64,000 nucleotides of DNA from Clytia hemisphaerica (lineage: Eukaryota > Cnidaria > Hydrozoa > Leptothecata > Clytiidae): NCBI GenBank assembly GCA_902728285.1, contig CACVBU010000354.1, forward strand, positions 1 through 64,000, written 5' to 3'. The position numbers and the translations under genes were made by a program. Below, piece by piece: positions 50,301-59,127 of this stretch (position 1 is the stretch's first letter; every line of letters begins with the position of its first letter). The notes under the pieces are model-generated. The model was not told the origin of the DNA and ran no database searches. It worked only from the letters and a program-made list of their open reading frames with translations.

Positions 50301-53281
50301 GTCTTTTAGATTTTTAAATCTTCAAAGAATATATTATCAAGTCATTGTCATCATGATGATCAAAATATTCAAAACGAATATTTTAAATAATTATGAAATA
50401 TACATGAGAAACCGAAAATCAGGAAAGGCGGAGGTATTTTAATTTCTATATATATTATTTAGTATCTATCTTTCATAACGTTGAAAATATTCCTCTCGAG
50501 TATAAAAATAATTTTGTGTATAGTGTGTCCGGAAAAAGTTATTAAAATAATTTCATAATAATAATTGATAATATTAATACTAATAATCAATTCCCAAAAA
50601 AGTCAAATAGGTTTTGAGAAATTTGAACCAAGTAACAAAAATTTTCTACGAATATTTGCAGACTGCGTCACAGTGATTTTTTTAGGTTTGGCAGGTCCAT
50701 CCAAGATATTTTCAGGCTTAAGCACAGACAGTTAAGCCCGACTGGGGATGTGGTACATCATAGGCCACCTAAATCATTTCTCCCCGATGGGAAATTGGCC
50801 CGCTCCTTTAGAACTTTAGCGTGGGCGAGGTACTCTTGAAATATTGCGCGTGTATTTTCAAGAAATTTAAATGGTCTCGTATCTCAAGGTGTGAAATACA
50901 AACCATAAATTATTCATCCTAAAATTCCTTGAGATGGTCTTATAAAATATATTGGTATTCAAAATAGAAAATATATTGCCCCTTTTCCTGTGTGAAATAT
51001 TTTGACTTTTGATTACAGTTTTGAAATTATAGACTTTTCGTTTTCACACGTTTGAGATTTCCGAATATATTGTAGAATTATTTTCAAGTAGCTTGGTCTT
51101 TTTCTCAATACCAACCGCCAAAATGATTTACTTGGTGGTTATACTTTCCACATACCGTATTCATGGTCCAAAGATCTACCCTAGTCTGTCTGTATTAGAA
51201 ATGCCTCCGGCCGGATGTTCCCCAAAAATGTTTGCCTTATTTTTTTATGAGAACAGTGAGGGCTCAAAAAACAAAATTATTAAGTAAGAACATTTCAAGC
51301 AAATCGAGGACTTAAAAAAAATAGAGGATAAAAAAAATCGGAATTATCGCTCTCAAAATATGGAATAAAAAAGAACAATTTGCTGAGGCTAAAAGCTTTG
51401 AGTAAAACAAACATATACACTCCTTACACTTTTTATAAGAGCACTTTAATAAGAACAATGAGGCTCAAAAATGTCAAATCAATAAGTATAACTGAGCATC
51501 ATGAAAAAATTACTAGTTCTAATAAAACAAGTGTAGCAGGCCCGGCGGAACAACTGTAAAAGTGAGGAAGCTGAAGGCTCAAAATGAGATAAAATTTCTT
51601 AGGGATTTGATAAAAAAATCTCATTTGCTCAAAAGTAGGGAGGCTAAAGTCTCCCCATCCTCCCCGCTTCCGCCGGGCCTGTGTAGGTTAAGGAGTAACG
51701 GGGTGATTGTACTGCGGTTCAGCTGATGTGGTTGGCATATTGCAATGTCTTTTAGTATCGCTATGTCACAGGGAAAAAGATGGTAAAATTAACATGGTCC
51801 AGTGAAATATTTGATAATATTGCTTAATTTGTTAAGTAAATATTATACAGTTTTTGATTTGGGCCGCCATTTTGTTTAAAAAAAAACACCTGTTTAAATT
51901 TGCGAAATTATTTTATTCTTCATTTTTGATTAATGATAATTTTCGCATCCTTTTCATATTATAAATACGCATTCCTTTGTCATAGATTTGTAAGGATGAA
52001 TTTATTTGAATTTCTGTTTAATCAGACGTTTTAAACATCAGCATTAAATTGTTTTAAGTCCGAGACTAGCCCACTGGCCATTAATCATTTTTTTGAATTC
52101 TCTAAAAAGCACAAAAAGTCATACAATTATACTTGACTTGTCATAAGCATTGAAATAGTCCTTAGGAGAAGAATCCATTTAAATTTATCTCATATTGTTT
52201 GTATACATCGTACGCTCATTTAAAGCCCTTCTAAAATCTACACTTCAAATCGTGTTTCTGATCTACGCCATTAGAAATGCGCCAAATGTGTGATGGATAG
52301 TATTGGTAGTATACACAAACTATATAAGAACATAACCCTTCAAAATGGCCAAAATGAAGAACAATTTAGGAACATGTTAAGGCTTCGCAGACTCGAAAAC
52401 AGCTAATTTCTTAGGAAAATGGACAAAAATGCAGAAAAAGTGGGGAAAATAAGAACATTTTGAGAACATTTTTAGGCATGAAACTCAAAAAGTTAAGATC
52501 ATCCGTAGGCTTAAAAAATTTTGGATGTTCTTATAAATAAAAAGAGGGTAAGTCATTTACGGTGACTAGTTAGGAGATTTCCGCTTTTTGAAACATTGAT
52601 TCTTTTTTCTTCTCCAGATCGATATTCCAGAAGCAGATGTACCCAACAGGTAGCAATTCCAAAATGTCTAATTACTCAAAAATGAACTCGCCAACCTCCA
52701 CCGTACCAAAGTCACCACGAATGAAACAATACAATCAATCCTCCTACTCCTCACCTTCCTCAATGTCGGTCAGTGCTGGAAGCACGGGTGGTAATGGTTC
52801 TGCCAACATGACGGGCGGTGGCGCCCTCGATTATAATTACAATAACATAGGAAGTACGTATAATACCGCGTCATCAATGTACAATCAGCAACCAACCAAT
52901 GGTGGTTCAGATCCAAATCAAATGCTGAACGGTGATTCGTCACCTATCAATAATGCATCACCTTACAGCGCATGCTCCCTCTCCCCAGGTTCTACACCGA
53001 CTACATATCAAAATGGCAGCACGAGTAGTGTGGTAAACAATTCATGGCCATATCAAGGTGCTGGCATGAGTTACAATGATGCCAGCTCACAATTGGCCTC
53101 ATCTTATAACCCGAACAGACAAAGCCCAAACAGCACATACAATACCTCAAATCCCTACTCCAGTTTGAACAGCGGCATGTGGGGCACTATGGGGTCAACA
53201 GGTGGGGGCGTGGCTGACCAATCATCACATATGGCTCAAAACGCGGCCGCAACTGCTGAACACTCAATGAAAGTTGCATAA
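28809..53281 (+). CDS. bHLH transcription factor, four coding exons, 498 aa
   Basis: Joining 28809-29346, 44570-44794, 45570-45639 and 52618-53281 gives 1497 nt with no internal stop. Every junction is GT-AG, with phases 1, 1 and 2. The protein is a probable nuclear DNA-binding regulator. Residues 1-179 are S/N/P-rich, with a basic KKRK patch at 33-36 and an amphipathic NEIFELLNEFW stretch at 134-144. The bHLH covers about 196-244: basic region 196-206, helix 1 207-218, a short loop with VKDKRR, helix 2 228-244. A short helical extension reaches about 261. Residues 285-498 are low-complexity S/N/Y/G/Q, typical of activation or disordered regions. By eye helix 2 (RILDEAINYIQRLE) resembles both the MyoD group and the Max/Mlx-type groups, so I do not assign an orthologue. 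The Glu that normally reads the E-box is Gln200. The gene model is strong; its family is open. Confidence 0.88.
29668..29745. repeat. Dispersed repeat, copy 1
   Basis: Shares GTCT(G/A)G(C/T)GAAATT(C/T)CGTAA, CCTTCCAG and CCGACCTTCA blocks in order with 46160-46240. Confidence 0.6.
30826..30956. mobile_element. Family A MITE, right half
   Basis: ACAAAAATACTCACAACAT, GGCTTAAAACC, AAAACATCCAAAAGGC and GTTCTTATGAAAAATCATGT are family A landmarks; the left end is missing. Confidence 0.55.
32722..33057. repeat. About 45 bp direct repeats enclosing AAGGAACT motifs
   Basis: 32722-32766 and 33013-33057 share TTTG(T/C)CG(G/A)GCCGAAATGCA, GGATAT and CAACACACT-like blocks. Between them AAGGAACT(C/G) recurs at least four times near AGGCTGA words. 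Confidence 0.6.
34341..34607. mobile_element. Family A2 MITE (TATTCTTA type)
   Basis: TACAGGTTTTTTTTATAAGA to TTCTTATAAAAAAAGCGTGTA with TA edges. The interior (CATCATGAATATTCTTAACT, TTCTTAATTTTTTGGCC) matches 53797-54132 closely, so both belong to one subfamily. Confidence 0.78.
34681..34857. mobile_element. pogo/Tigger-like MITE
   Basis: TACAGTTGACTCTCCAGAAC at the left; the reverse complement of the right end reads TACAATAAAGTCTCCATAAC. TA edges, CAGT-type termini and internal AACTCGAA phrases are typical of pogo-type Tc1/mariner MITEs. Confidence 0.7.
34947..35140 (+). repeat. Irregular tandem repeat of about 30 bp
   Basis: Units of the form CC(C/A)CTGGATTTTCA..CTGATTTTACTGAC recur. The apparent protein (repeats of LDF and DHPGF) is a product of the repeat. 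Confidence 0.7.
35281..35509. mobile_element. Family A MITE
   Basis: TAAACTTTTTTGTAAGAACA to TTCTTATAAAAAATGTGTA with TA edges. Same orientation and landmarks (TTTTCCTGAGAAATTGAGTG) as 14836-15101. Confidence 0.68.
37832..37933. mobile_element. 102 bp AACGTT palindrome
   Basis: ATCCCAGCTGGCACACAACG at the left and the exact reverse complement at the right. The arms contain AACGTTCATCTAACGTTATA and the mirror phrase AACGTTAGATAAACGATG. Near-perfect hairpin; fragments recur at 25033 and 49194. Confidence 0.8.
38066..38180 (-). mobile_element. tRNA-derived SINE (copy 1)
   Basis: Read on the minus strand it starts GCGATGGCTGAGTGATCTGC (pol III A-box-like), has GGTTCCAACCC (B-box-like) about 40 nt on, and ends with GCTGTGGACCCC. 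The tail is shared with 48529-48655. Confidence 0.55.
39604..39658. repeat. 11 bp minisatellite, five copies
   Basis: TTGGTACGGTG five times without change, abutting a pogo-like fragment at its right. Confidence 0.95.
39657..39786. mobile_element. pogo-like MITE fragment
   Basis: TATAACTCGAAGACTTACGG to GAGTTATAGAGGTTCGATTC and a CACTGTA end. The left terminus is lost at the minisatellite. Confidence 0.55.
44570..44794 (+). CDS. bHLH gene exon 2: bHLH domain
   Basis: The exon starts after TCTATTTAG and ends at CACG before GTATGA. It encodes residues 180-254. These are an acidic lead-in (DGEDDITSLADADIG), then the basic region TTQKRR at 198-203, helix 1 RLSDGYERLKSVLP at 206-219, and helix 2 from VSKARILDEAINYIQRLE at 227-244 onward. 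The hydrophobic core positions of both helices are filled as expected (Leu207, Tyr211, Leu214, Leu218, Ile232, Leu233, Ala236, Ile240, Leu243). The whole domain sits in a single exon. Codon Q200 (44629-44631) occupies the position of the conserved Glu. Confidence 0.9.
44795..45569 (+). other. Intron 2 of the bHLH gene (775 bp) with a small inverted repeat
   Basis: GTATGA to AACAG. It contains a GC-richer hairpin at about 44847-44992. The arms share the pattern CCCCTT..A.G.CGGCCCTTATT, and the loop carries more CCGGNCCTTATT subrepeats, so it is a probable MITE inserted inside the intron. Confidence 0.6.
45570..45639 (+). CDS. bHLH gene exon 3 (70 nt micro-exon)
   Basis: A good polypyrimidine tract ending in AACAG at 45569 and a donor GTTAGT at 45640 bound a 70 nt exon. 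It takes the reading frame from phase 1 to phase 2. Without it, exon 2 joined to exon 4 runs into a stop after about 20 codons; with it the 214-codon open frame of exon 4 is entered correctly. It encodes E255 to M277 and continues the helix after helix 2 (EKRLSML), then an aromatic stretch NGFFPDYTVQPYM. A weaker upstream acceptor at 45460-45461 would lengthen the exon in frame by 36 codons. Confidence 0.8.
45978..46240. repeat. Dispersed repeat, longer copy
   Basis: The right part matches 29668-29745. The left part (CCCACGCTAGAGCTCTAAAG to CATCCCAGTCGAG) matches 50735-50830 in reverse complement (CGACTGGGGATGTGG to TTTAGCGTGGGCGAG). Family unknown. Confidence 0.6.
46485..46618. mobile_element. 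Family A MITE, internally deleted
   Basis: TACAGATTTTATAAGAACAG to TTCTTATAAAGAAACCTGTA with TA edges. The interior keeps only the half with GCAAAGCTTTAAAATGTTC and GGCCGTCGAAGCC. Confidence 0.65.
48529..48655 (-). mobile_element. tRNA-derived SINE (copy 2)
   Basis: The minus strand reads GGAGCGATTGGGTGGTCTAA, then GGATCGAGGCC as a B-box-like site. The tail contains TTGGCCGTGGACCCCG, matching the tail of copy 1. Diverged, no transcription terminator seen. Confidence 0.5.
48740..48866. mobile_element. TA-flanked MITE with TTCGAAT motifs
   Basis: TACACTCAACTCTCTCTATT and the reverse complement end TACGGTTAACCCTCTCTAAT. Internal TTCGAAT(C/A) phrases. Related in style to the pogo-like copies. 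Confidence 0.6.
48930..49042. repeat. About 33 bp tandem repeat, three copies
   Basis: AAAAAATC(A/G)GTTTATTTATT followed by CTCACGA(A/G)A(T/A)CG units, enclosed by GAGGTTAAA and TTTAAAACCTC. Confidence 0.75.
49236..49468. mobile_element. Family C MITE, diverged
   Basis: GGGGGAGTACTTAGG start, TCCGCCAGTCCTATGTAGAG and CCCACGTCGGGTCCACTTC match the interior phrases of 17610-17911. A fragment of the AACGTT palindrome family (49194-49222) abuts it. Confidence 0.6.
49948..50208. mobile_element. Family B MITE
   Basis: ACACCCCTGTCTCACAGCCC to TCTGTGACACAGGAGTGT. Best-preserved interior of the family, with repeated CCAGTGGGG(C/A)T and CCACCGGGGACGAAA phrases. Confidence 0.78.
50735..50830. repeat. 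Dispersed repeat, copy 3 (inverse of 45978-46070)
   Basis: CGACTGGGGATGTGG..GGCCCGCTCCTTTAGAACTT is the diverged reverse complement of 45978-46070. Confidence 0.55.
51425..51535. mobile_element. Family A-related MITE, short
   Basis: TACACTTTTTATAAGAGCAC to ATAAAACAAGTGTA with TA edges; the interior has AATAAGAACAATGAGGCTCA. Confidence 0.55.
51537..51681. mobile_element. 145 bp MITE with CAGGCCCGGCGGAA ends
   Basis: Exact 14 bp inverted termini CAGGCCCGGCGGAA, flanked by TGTAG at 51532-51536 and 51682-51686. It inserted exactly at the right end of the preceding family A element. Confidence 0.72.
52312..52550. mobile_element. Family A MITE
   Basis: TACACAAACTATATAAGAAC start, landmarks AGGAACATGTTAAGGCTTCG, AAATGGACAAAAATGC and TTTTTAGGC, end TTCTTATAAATAAAAAGAGGGTA. 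It lies 68 bp before bHLH exon 4. Confidence 0.7.
52618..53281 (+). CDS. bHLH gene exon 4: low-complexity C-terminus and stop
   Basis: The acceptor TTCTTCTCCAG ends at 52617. The exon completes a split Arg codon (R278), runs S279 to A498 and ends with TAA at 53279-53281. The composition is extreme in Ser, Asn, Tyr, Gly, Gln, Thr and Met, with Ser-Pro pairs (for example VPKSPRMK, SPYSACSLSPGSTP). This suits a disordered activation or regulatory tail with possible proline-directed phosphorylation sites (inference). No second folded domain is visible. Candidate poly(A) signals AATAAA lie at 53295-53300, 53407-53412 and 53762-53767. The last lies about 480 nt past the stop and just upstream of a MITE, and looks the most usable. 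Confidence 0.86.
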
Positions 53282-53761
53282 TATTGTCTCCTAAAATAAA
53301 GGAAAAAGACCGGATCCAGTAACAGATCTTTTGGTTTTAGCCTGTATACAGATTAAGATAGAATTGAAAGAACAAGTATTGACAGTTGACAGTTCTAGCC
53401 CCAATTAATAAATATTTCAATGATAAAAGATTCCATGGATTTGATCGAAATCGATTACAGACATCGATATTGCCAAAGCTTGGTATCCCACAAGGACATC
53501 CAACATTCTGGAAGTTATAAATTTGAACTATGGCTTTTAAGTAAGTAAAAGTTTGGACAATATGTGTATTTTTACTGATGAACTTATGAGTTACTGTATG
53601 GCAATTTTATGCCTTTTTTAGAAACAAAAGCTTTGTTTGGTTTTGGCATGAACAAAAAACGTTGTTTGCCGGAGTGAGATATAAATGGCTACGTATTTGT
53701 TTTAAAAAAAATCAAAAATGTTGATACTATAAGATATTGTATGAACTAAAAAACTATTATA

Positions 53762-53767
53762 AATAAA
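53762..53767 (+). terminator. Candidate poly(A) signal of the bHLH gene
   Basis: AATAAA lies 480 nt after the stop codon in AT-rich sequence. Earlier AATAAA hexamers at 53295 and 53407 are alternatives; the first is only 14 nt past the stop. RNA 3' ends would decide. Confidence 0.4.
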
Positions 53768-53796
53768 TACAAATTTTATTTTCTATCTATTCTCAT

Positions 53797-54132
53797 TACA
53801 CGCTTTTTTTTATAAGAATGGTGTTTTTCATCATGAATATTCTTAACTTTTTGGGAACAATTATCCTGAAATATTCTTAAGGTATTCTTAGGTTTAGATC
53901 CAAGATCTAGCATGTAGCACATACCTCAAGCAAAAATTTAGCATTTTTGTGGAACCTTTTAACATTGCTGGGTATAGTGATTGCCAATTAAATGGTAAAA
54001 TATTCTATAATGGCATTCTTAGCTTCAGTTACCAAATTCCATGATGGTGGTATTCTTAGCATATTCTTAATTTTTTGGCCAATTCCATCATAAATATTCT
54101 TATGAAGTATATTCTTATAAAAAAAGCGTGTA
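53797..54132. mobile_element. Family A2 MITE with clean TA duplication
   Basis: TA-CACGCTTTTTTTTATAAGA to TCTTATAAAAAAAGCGTG-TA. About 66 bp longer than its relative at 34341 because of extra sequence near 53905-53975. It sits just past the best poly(A) signal of the bHLH gene. Confidence 0.82.
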
Positions 54133-54422
54133 CTGTAATATTATTGGTCTTAAACTTTCAAATTGAAATCTAGGCTTGAAATTTGCGACGACTGATAAAG
54201 CTTAAAATGTTTTTGTATCTATGAAAATACATACCGTACTTACCTTACTTAACAATCAAAAGCGCCAAAATACATACCGCACTTGTAACAATCTAAAAGT
54301 TCCCTTGACAATCAAAAGCGCCGAAATCTCAAAAATTCAAATATTACTGCGGTATATTCACTTTTTTTGCGATTTTGACGCTTTTAATTGTTAAGGGAAC
54401 TTTTGGATTGTCATAGGTAAGT

Positions 54423-54727
54423 ACACATCCCCTTCTCACAGACCTGGTAGAATTTTTTCAGCCAGTGGGGATAAAAGTAACGGACTGAAACTCGATGGAG
54501 ATTGATATCCCCATATTCTTTATAACTGGGAGTTTCAAATCTTTGTTTTCAAGTCAGAAAGTTCAATGGGCTGGGGAGAAAAGCATGATATTTTGCAGGG
54601 AGGATTGGTTTATTTGAATATTTTCAGCGGGGACAAAATTTGGAGGATGATTTTCCACCAGGGACGACTACGTTGGCCACTTTTTCCAGTGGAAAGGGGT
54701 TCCAATGGGTCTGTGAGAAGGGGGTGT
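54423..54727. mobile_element. Family B MITE, diverged
   Basis: ACACATCCCCTTCTCACAGA to TCTGTGAGAAGGGGGTGT. The open frame inside is part of the repeat. Confidence 0.7.
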
Positions 54728-55483
54728 GAGTACGGTACAATTCGTTTGTTTAGAAGAACAAGAAACTTTGGAAGAAGCGTTTAAAAATATTTAACTATGA
54801 AACTCTCATATTTTTTTCACCGTGAATTTTCCGAAGAAACAACGGTGATTTTCTTCAACTTTTCATGTGCTTGCTTCAAAAAAGTTCCTAAACTTCTTCT
54901 GTAATTGTAAATATCTAATGACTATTTAATTAATTTATTACCAGAAAAACTGTTTTAATTATTTATTACCAGATAATTTAAAAAAATTTTCGGAAAAATT
55001 CTGAAATTTTTTTTTTTGTTCTCACTTTTTTATTATGAATATGATTTTACGTTGAGTTTGATATATTATGTGTCTATAATTTTTATCATTTGGAATTTTA
55101 TTTGTATATATCTGAATTGTTATTGATGTAAAAAAAGTATAGTTATCCAACCTAATGGCTTACTGACTTAATCGTTTACACGTTATTTTATAAGACTAGT
55201 CAGTGCTGGCTCACTTTCGCCACGCATAGACGTGGTAATTATTCGTACTTGAATGTGCATCATTAGATGTACCTTAAGGGAAGAAATTTGACGGATGGCA
55301 GATTTTTAGATTCAAAATCAAGGTGAAAACATTGATATTATTTTAGGGGGTAAATTGTTAAAATTCGGACATAAAATGAAAAAAAATTAAATATGGTGGG
55401 AACTTAATTTGGCAGATTTCAGACAAATCCGCAAAATCCGCGGAAACAAAATTTTCTTCCCGCCAAAATTTCGTCCCTTAAGG

Positions 55484-55738
55484 TACAGGGTGTCCCTAAT
55501 TAAAGTATCGAGTCGAAACACAACTATGAGTAGAAAACTTTATGTGCGTGTTCACAAAATTGTATTTTAAGCTCTCCCTCTTTTTTCTTTGTCATTACGA
55601 TTAATTTATACGTTGTAACTACCTTTTGTAATAAGCCTGTGTGATGGAGAACGTTCTTATATTTTAGCGATAACACACACAAACTTTTCTACTCAATCGC
55701 ATGTTCAAACTCGATACTTTAATTAGGGACACCCTGTA
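55484..55738. mobile_element. Tc1/mariner-type MITE (CAGGGTGTCCC ends)
   Basis: TA, then CAGGGTGTCCCTAATTAAAG..GAGTAGAAAA and its reverse complement, then TA. The arms are about 56 bp with a few mismatches; total between the TAs is 251 bp. Confidence 0.82.
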
Positions 55739-55977
55739 TAGAAATTAACCTAACAGGACTGAGATAAAATTGATGATTTTTTTGTGCAAATCATCTCAAA
55801 TCGGGACCCTTTAAGAGGTTATATTTTAGGAAGCCTTTCAGAGCGTAACAAACAACAGAAAAAGCCAGAGGTCTTTATACAGATTTCAGTAAGTTTGAAA
55901 ATATGTGGCAAAGATGGTCCTTTAATTTTTTTCTCTTTTAATGATATTCAACACCTGAAAATCTTAACAAGAAAAAG

Positions 55978-56247
55978 ACCCGGGGGTACTAGCATTGCCG
56001 ATCAATGGGGGTGTCCACTGAATTTCGAAAAATGAACCTAACGTGGGACTCATTTCACTGAAAAAAAGAGACTGAATGGGACTGATATTCCAAAATTCCC
56101 TTCCCTCAAAAAGGTATCCTACGAGGGACTGATTTTTCTATTGGTGTTTTTGCGACCCTACCCGCAGGTAGGCTCTTTGAGGTGAAAAAAAGGTATACTG
56201 ACCAGCAGCACAACCCCGTACCCTTTTGACCCAAGTACCTACCCCCG
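55978..56247. mobile_element. Family C MITE, inverted relative to 17610
   Basis: ACCCGGGGGTACTAGCATTG to TACCTACCCCCGAGT. The interior ACGTGGGACTCATTTC, ACGAGGGACTGATTTTTCTA and GGTGTTTTTGCGACCCTACC match 17610-17911 in reverse complement. Confidence 0.68.
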
Positions 56248-56277
56248 AGTAAAAGACCGCTATTTTGATTAAATTTT

Positions 56278-56291
56278 GATTAAATTCTATA
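56278..56291 (+). repeat. Left 14 bp flanking direct repeat of the Penelope composite
   Basis: GATTAAATTCTATA, repeated exactly at 60241-60254. Taken as a target site duplication. 64 bp between it and the left inverted arm are not found at the right end. Confidence 0.5.
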
Positions 56292-56542
56292 TTTGTTGAA
56301 GCAATGCTTTCATCCATCAAAAGAGTGCTTAACCAACCGAAGTTAGAAGCGTTATATCGTAGTTAAAGTAATGAAAATTATTTTTTCAATACTGGCAGTT
56401 TCATGTTTTTACAAACAATCCTCAGTTGAAAATAATTTTTTTAAAAAACTAGAGTTCCGTTGCTCTTACAAAAAATAACATTGCAGGGTCTTCGTCAAAA
56501 ATTGACGTCATTTTAGTCCTTGGTGTCGTGAACTTTTAAAGT

Positions 56543-58596
56543 TTTTTTTTTTTTTTTCGTTTCTCTTTAATCACCAAAAATATGGTATAATATACTAGCC
56601 GTATTGTATAAGGGTTGCGAAGCAATCCAGACTCCACCTCAATTCGCAAGTTGCTAGCAAAATAAGAGACACTCTAAAACAGTCTAAAAATCCCTCTGAT
56701 AAATAAAGCCGCTATAGAGACAGGGTCGTAAGCTTACCCTGAGTTTTCAAAGAAAATAGTAACCTCTGAAGACAAATAATAGAAATTTTATCGCGCATGT
56801 GTCAATCTAATCACTGTAGAAAAAATCAAAGATGAAGAGCAAAATATTACCATATTAATGTCTAGCAGACTGTATCAGTATGCAGTTTACTATTTACGAA
56901 TTCCCTAGAAACCTCCAAGTGTAGTTGAAATGAGTTTATTTCGAAAGAAATCTTTTACATGATCCCCAAATGTATAACAGTAATTACTAAACTTTTAATT
57001 ATGGAAATGTCACTTTAATTGAATCGAAATAATAGACAGACTTTATGTTATGATTCTCTATCACTGACTCTTTTTACAAAGCATTGATGACTTTTTGTAA
57101 GTTGTGTTTTCAACGACGGGAATAAAAATATCGACTATGACGCTCATCCAAGATCTTGGATGGTCCTCATGGTTACTTTTGTCTTCGCTGATTGCGCGAT
57201 GAATAGAATCTCGATTCGTCGGCACAGCGTTGTAAATATATGATTTTGAACTGTGCTTTTCACGGTATCGTAAGCTAAGAGCCTTAATGCCCCAAACACA
57301 CCACATAATCTACGGAGGCACAACACCCGCCGCCGCGCATCGCTCTTTTTTTCCTTCTAGTTATTCTAGTGTAAATGGTGCCTTAATAAATCGAACATTT
57401 TTATTCGAATCACAAATCGTCTGTCAAAATCATCAAAACATAAAAATAAAACAAAAACAAAAATGTACAAAGATGGCTTGTTGGTTCTTGGGCAGTTTTG
57501 ATTTGTTTCTTGACAAATTGACAAATTTGATTACCTCCGTACTTCTTTATCATAGAATATCCACTTGGTTTTGCAAGGTATATAAGTTTCGTTCATTAAA
57601 AGAGCACTCCTCCCGCCCGCCCGCGCGACTTGCAAAAACCTCTCATTGATTGACCTTATTTGATACTTGATACTTGCTGTTAAAAGTCAAGGGATGATGA
57701 AGATCCTTTCTGTCAACGTTCAAACTAATTTTTTTCATATAACAGCAAAATAAACATTTAAAATCGAAGAACCACTGCTTAGATTGCTTAGATGCGTGCC
57801 GCCCGCGCGGCAATTTGATCAACTTCAGATTCTAAGTCCGTGTTTCGGCTTCCGGTAATTTTGTTGCTGTTCACTGTTAGGGTACACCATTTTAAAATGG
57901 CATTTTTCGCAGTCCTAGCTACCAAACCGAGAAAGTTTCTGTGGCTTCAAGACAAACCATTCAAGGTCATTTTGATAAAATCATCGGTTTGGAGATGTGA
58001 TTTATATAGCAAATTTTATAGCAAATTTTCGCTTGGGATAGAAGTTAAAGGTACGTGCACAATATAGCAAAACTGCTTCGCTCATAAATTCGCTTCGCAA
58101 TAACTCTTGTTTGAAAAAATAATTTACACTTAAAAATTTCGTTTTTATTTACTTTTTTTTATAGACTAACAAACGAGTTGGAGTGACTTCGCTTCCCCGG
58201 GGGCGGGCTCATAGATCCGCTACAGGGCCTATCCGTATGGAAGTATGATATGCCCTAGGGAAAGCCAGGTCATCTCGCTTACCCGTATAGAATAAAAAAG
58301 GGAATCACCTAGGATGAGCCCGCTGATATGTGTCACTTAACAAAGAAACTGTGATTCCCTGACCTATATGGGAGTAAAACCTCGATAGAAATCAAAATCA
58401 AAACAAAAGGTAGCAAAAACCCAGGAGTAAGATCTCAAAAAACCAACAACATACCTCAAAAAATCAAAACAAAGTATAAGAGAGGGGTTCCAAGAGAGGG
58501 ATACTCTGGTCTGGTTGGTGTATGTAGAGAATTAGCTGCAATAACTGAGGATAAACATAAGGCCTAGAGACACAGACAAGGGGAGAGCGGGGGTAG
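56543..58596 (-). mobile_element. 2054 bp poly(A)-tailed insertion inside the Penelope inverted arm
   Basis: The left inverted arm is interrupted exactly here. AGT at its left end (56540-56542) recurs at its right end (58597-58599), giving a 3 bp duplication. Read on the minus strand the insert ends with ATTAAA, a few bases, and a run of 15 A (plus-strand T run from 56543), as expected of a reverse-transcribed RNA. No open frame in it looks like a protein. It could be a non-autonomous LINE or SINE-like element or a processed non-coding transcript. The short duplication is atypical for L1-type insertions, so the mechanism is uncertain. Confidence 0.6.
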
Positions 58597-59127
58597 AGTG
58601 AACTTGTTCACGTGACGGCATTTTGAAATCAGTTCATTCCTGGAATTCAAAAGCTTGTCCGGGTTCGGAAATGTAGCGATTTCAAGCTTCTCCGCGAGAC
58701 AAAGTGAGCATTTCAGCGACGAACGGTTGAACGGTGGGCACTGTCGGATGGTTTTCCATGCGATTTTTGGCGATAGGTTTTTTCGTTTTAACCTCCAAAC
58801 TTCTTTTGACAATTCCGTCTCTTTTTCGTAGCGGTGGTTTGCGAAAGAAGACTTGTGGTTTGCGAAACGTTTTTTGAAAGCAGGTTCGGCAAGTCCGATA
58901 TAAAACTTCTCGTCGTAATCTGGTTCTTCCTCGCATGTTACCGTGGCTTGGTATACTGATCGCTCAACTAAACACGATCCGTTCAAGGGACAGTTGGCTT
59001 TTACCCTGCAGTTACATAGTCGGTTGTCTACGTTCTCGTTTGCTTCGTCTTTCAGGATGTTTTTATTGTGACTCTGTATGATATTTTTCATGTTTTTGGT
59101 GCAACTATAGCTGACTTTGACAGTGTT
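58564..59127 (-). pseudogene. Inverted partial copy of the Penelope-like GIY-YIG ORF
   Basis: The reverse-strand frame from 59091 encodes the same residues as the forward copy from MKNIIQSHNK to VNKFTL without an amino-acid difference. After that it runs into inserted sequence (PPLSPCLCL) because the 2 kb insertion splits the element at 58597. It lacks everything upstream of the forward copy's position 59529. It is a passive inverted arm, not a gene. Confidence 0.82.

Larger units (their letters stand above)
45640..52617 (+). other. Intron 3 of the bHLH gene (7.0 kb)
   Basis: GTTAGT to CTCCAG. It contains a dispersed repeat at about 45978-46240, MITEs at 46485-46618, 49236-49468, 49948-50208, 51425-51535, 51537-51681 and 52312-52550, a SINE at 48529-48655, a pogo-like element at 48740-48866 and a 33 bp tandem repeat at 48930-49042. 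No additional exon was recognised. Confidence 0.7.

Noticed and set aside
44570-53281. Direct splicing of exon 2 to exon 4 as the main form
   Set aside because: It gives a stop about 20 codons into exon 4 and discards an obviously coding 214-codon frame; kept only as a possible skipped isoform.
57287-57649. 120-codon frame inside the poly(A)-tailed insertion
   Set aside because: No domain, opposite strand to the insert's inferred transcript, low-complexity Lys/Gln stretch.
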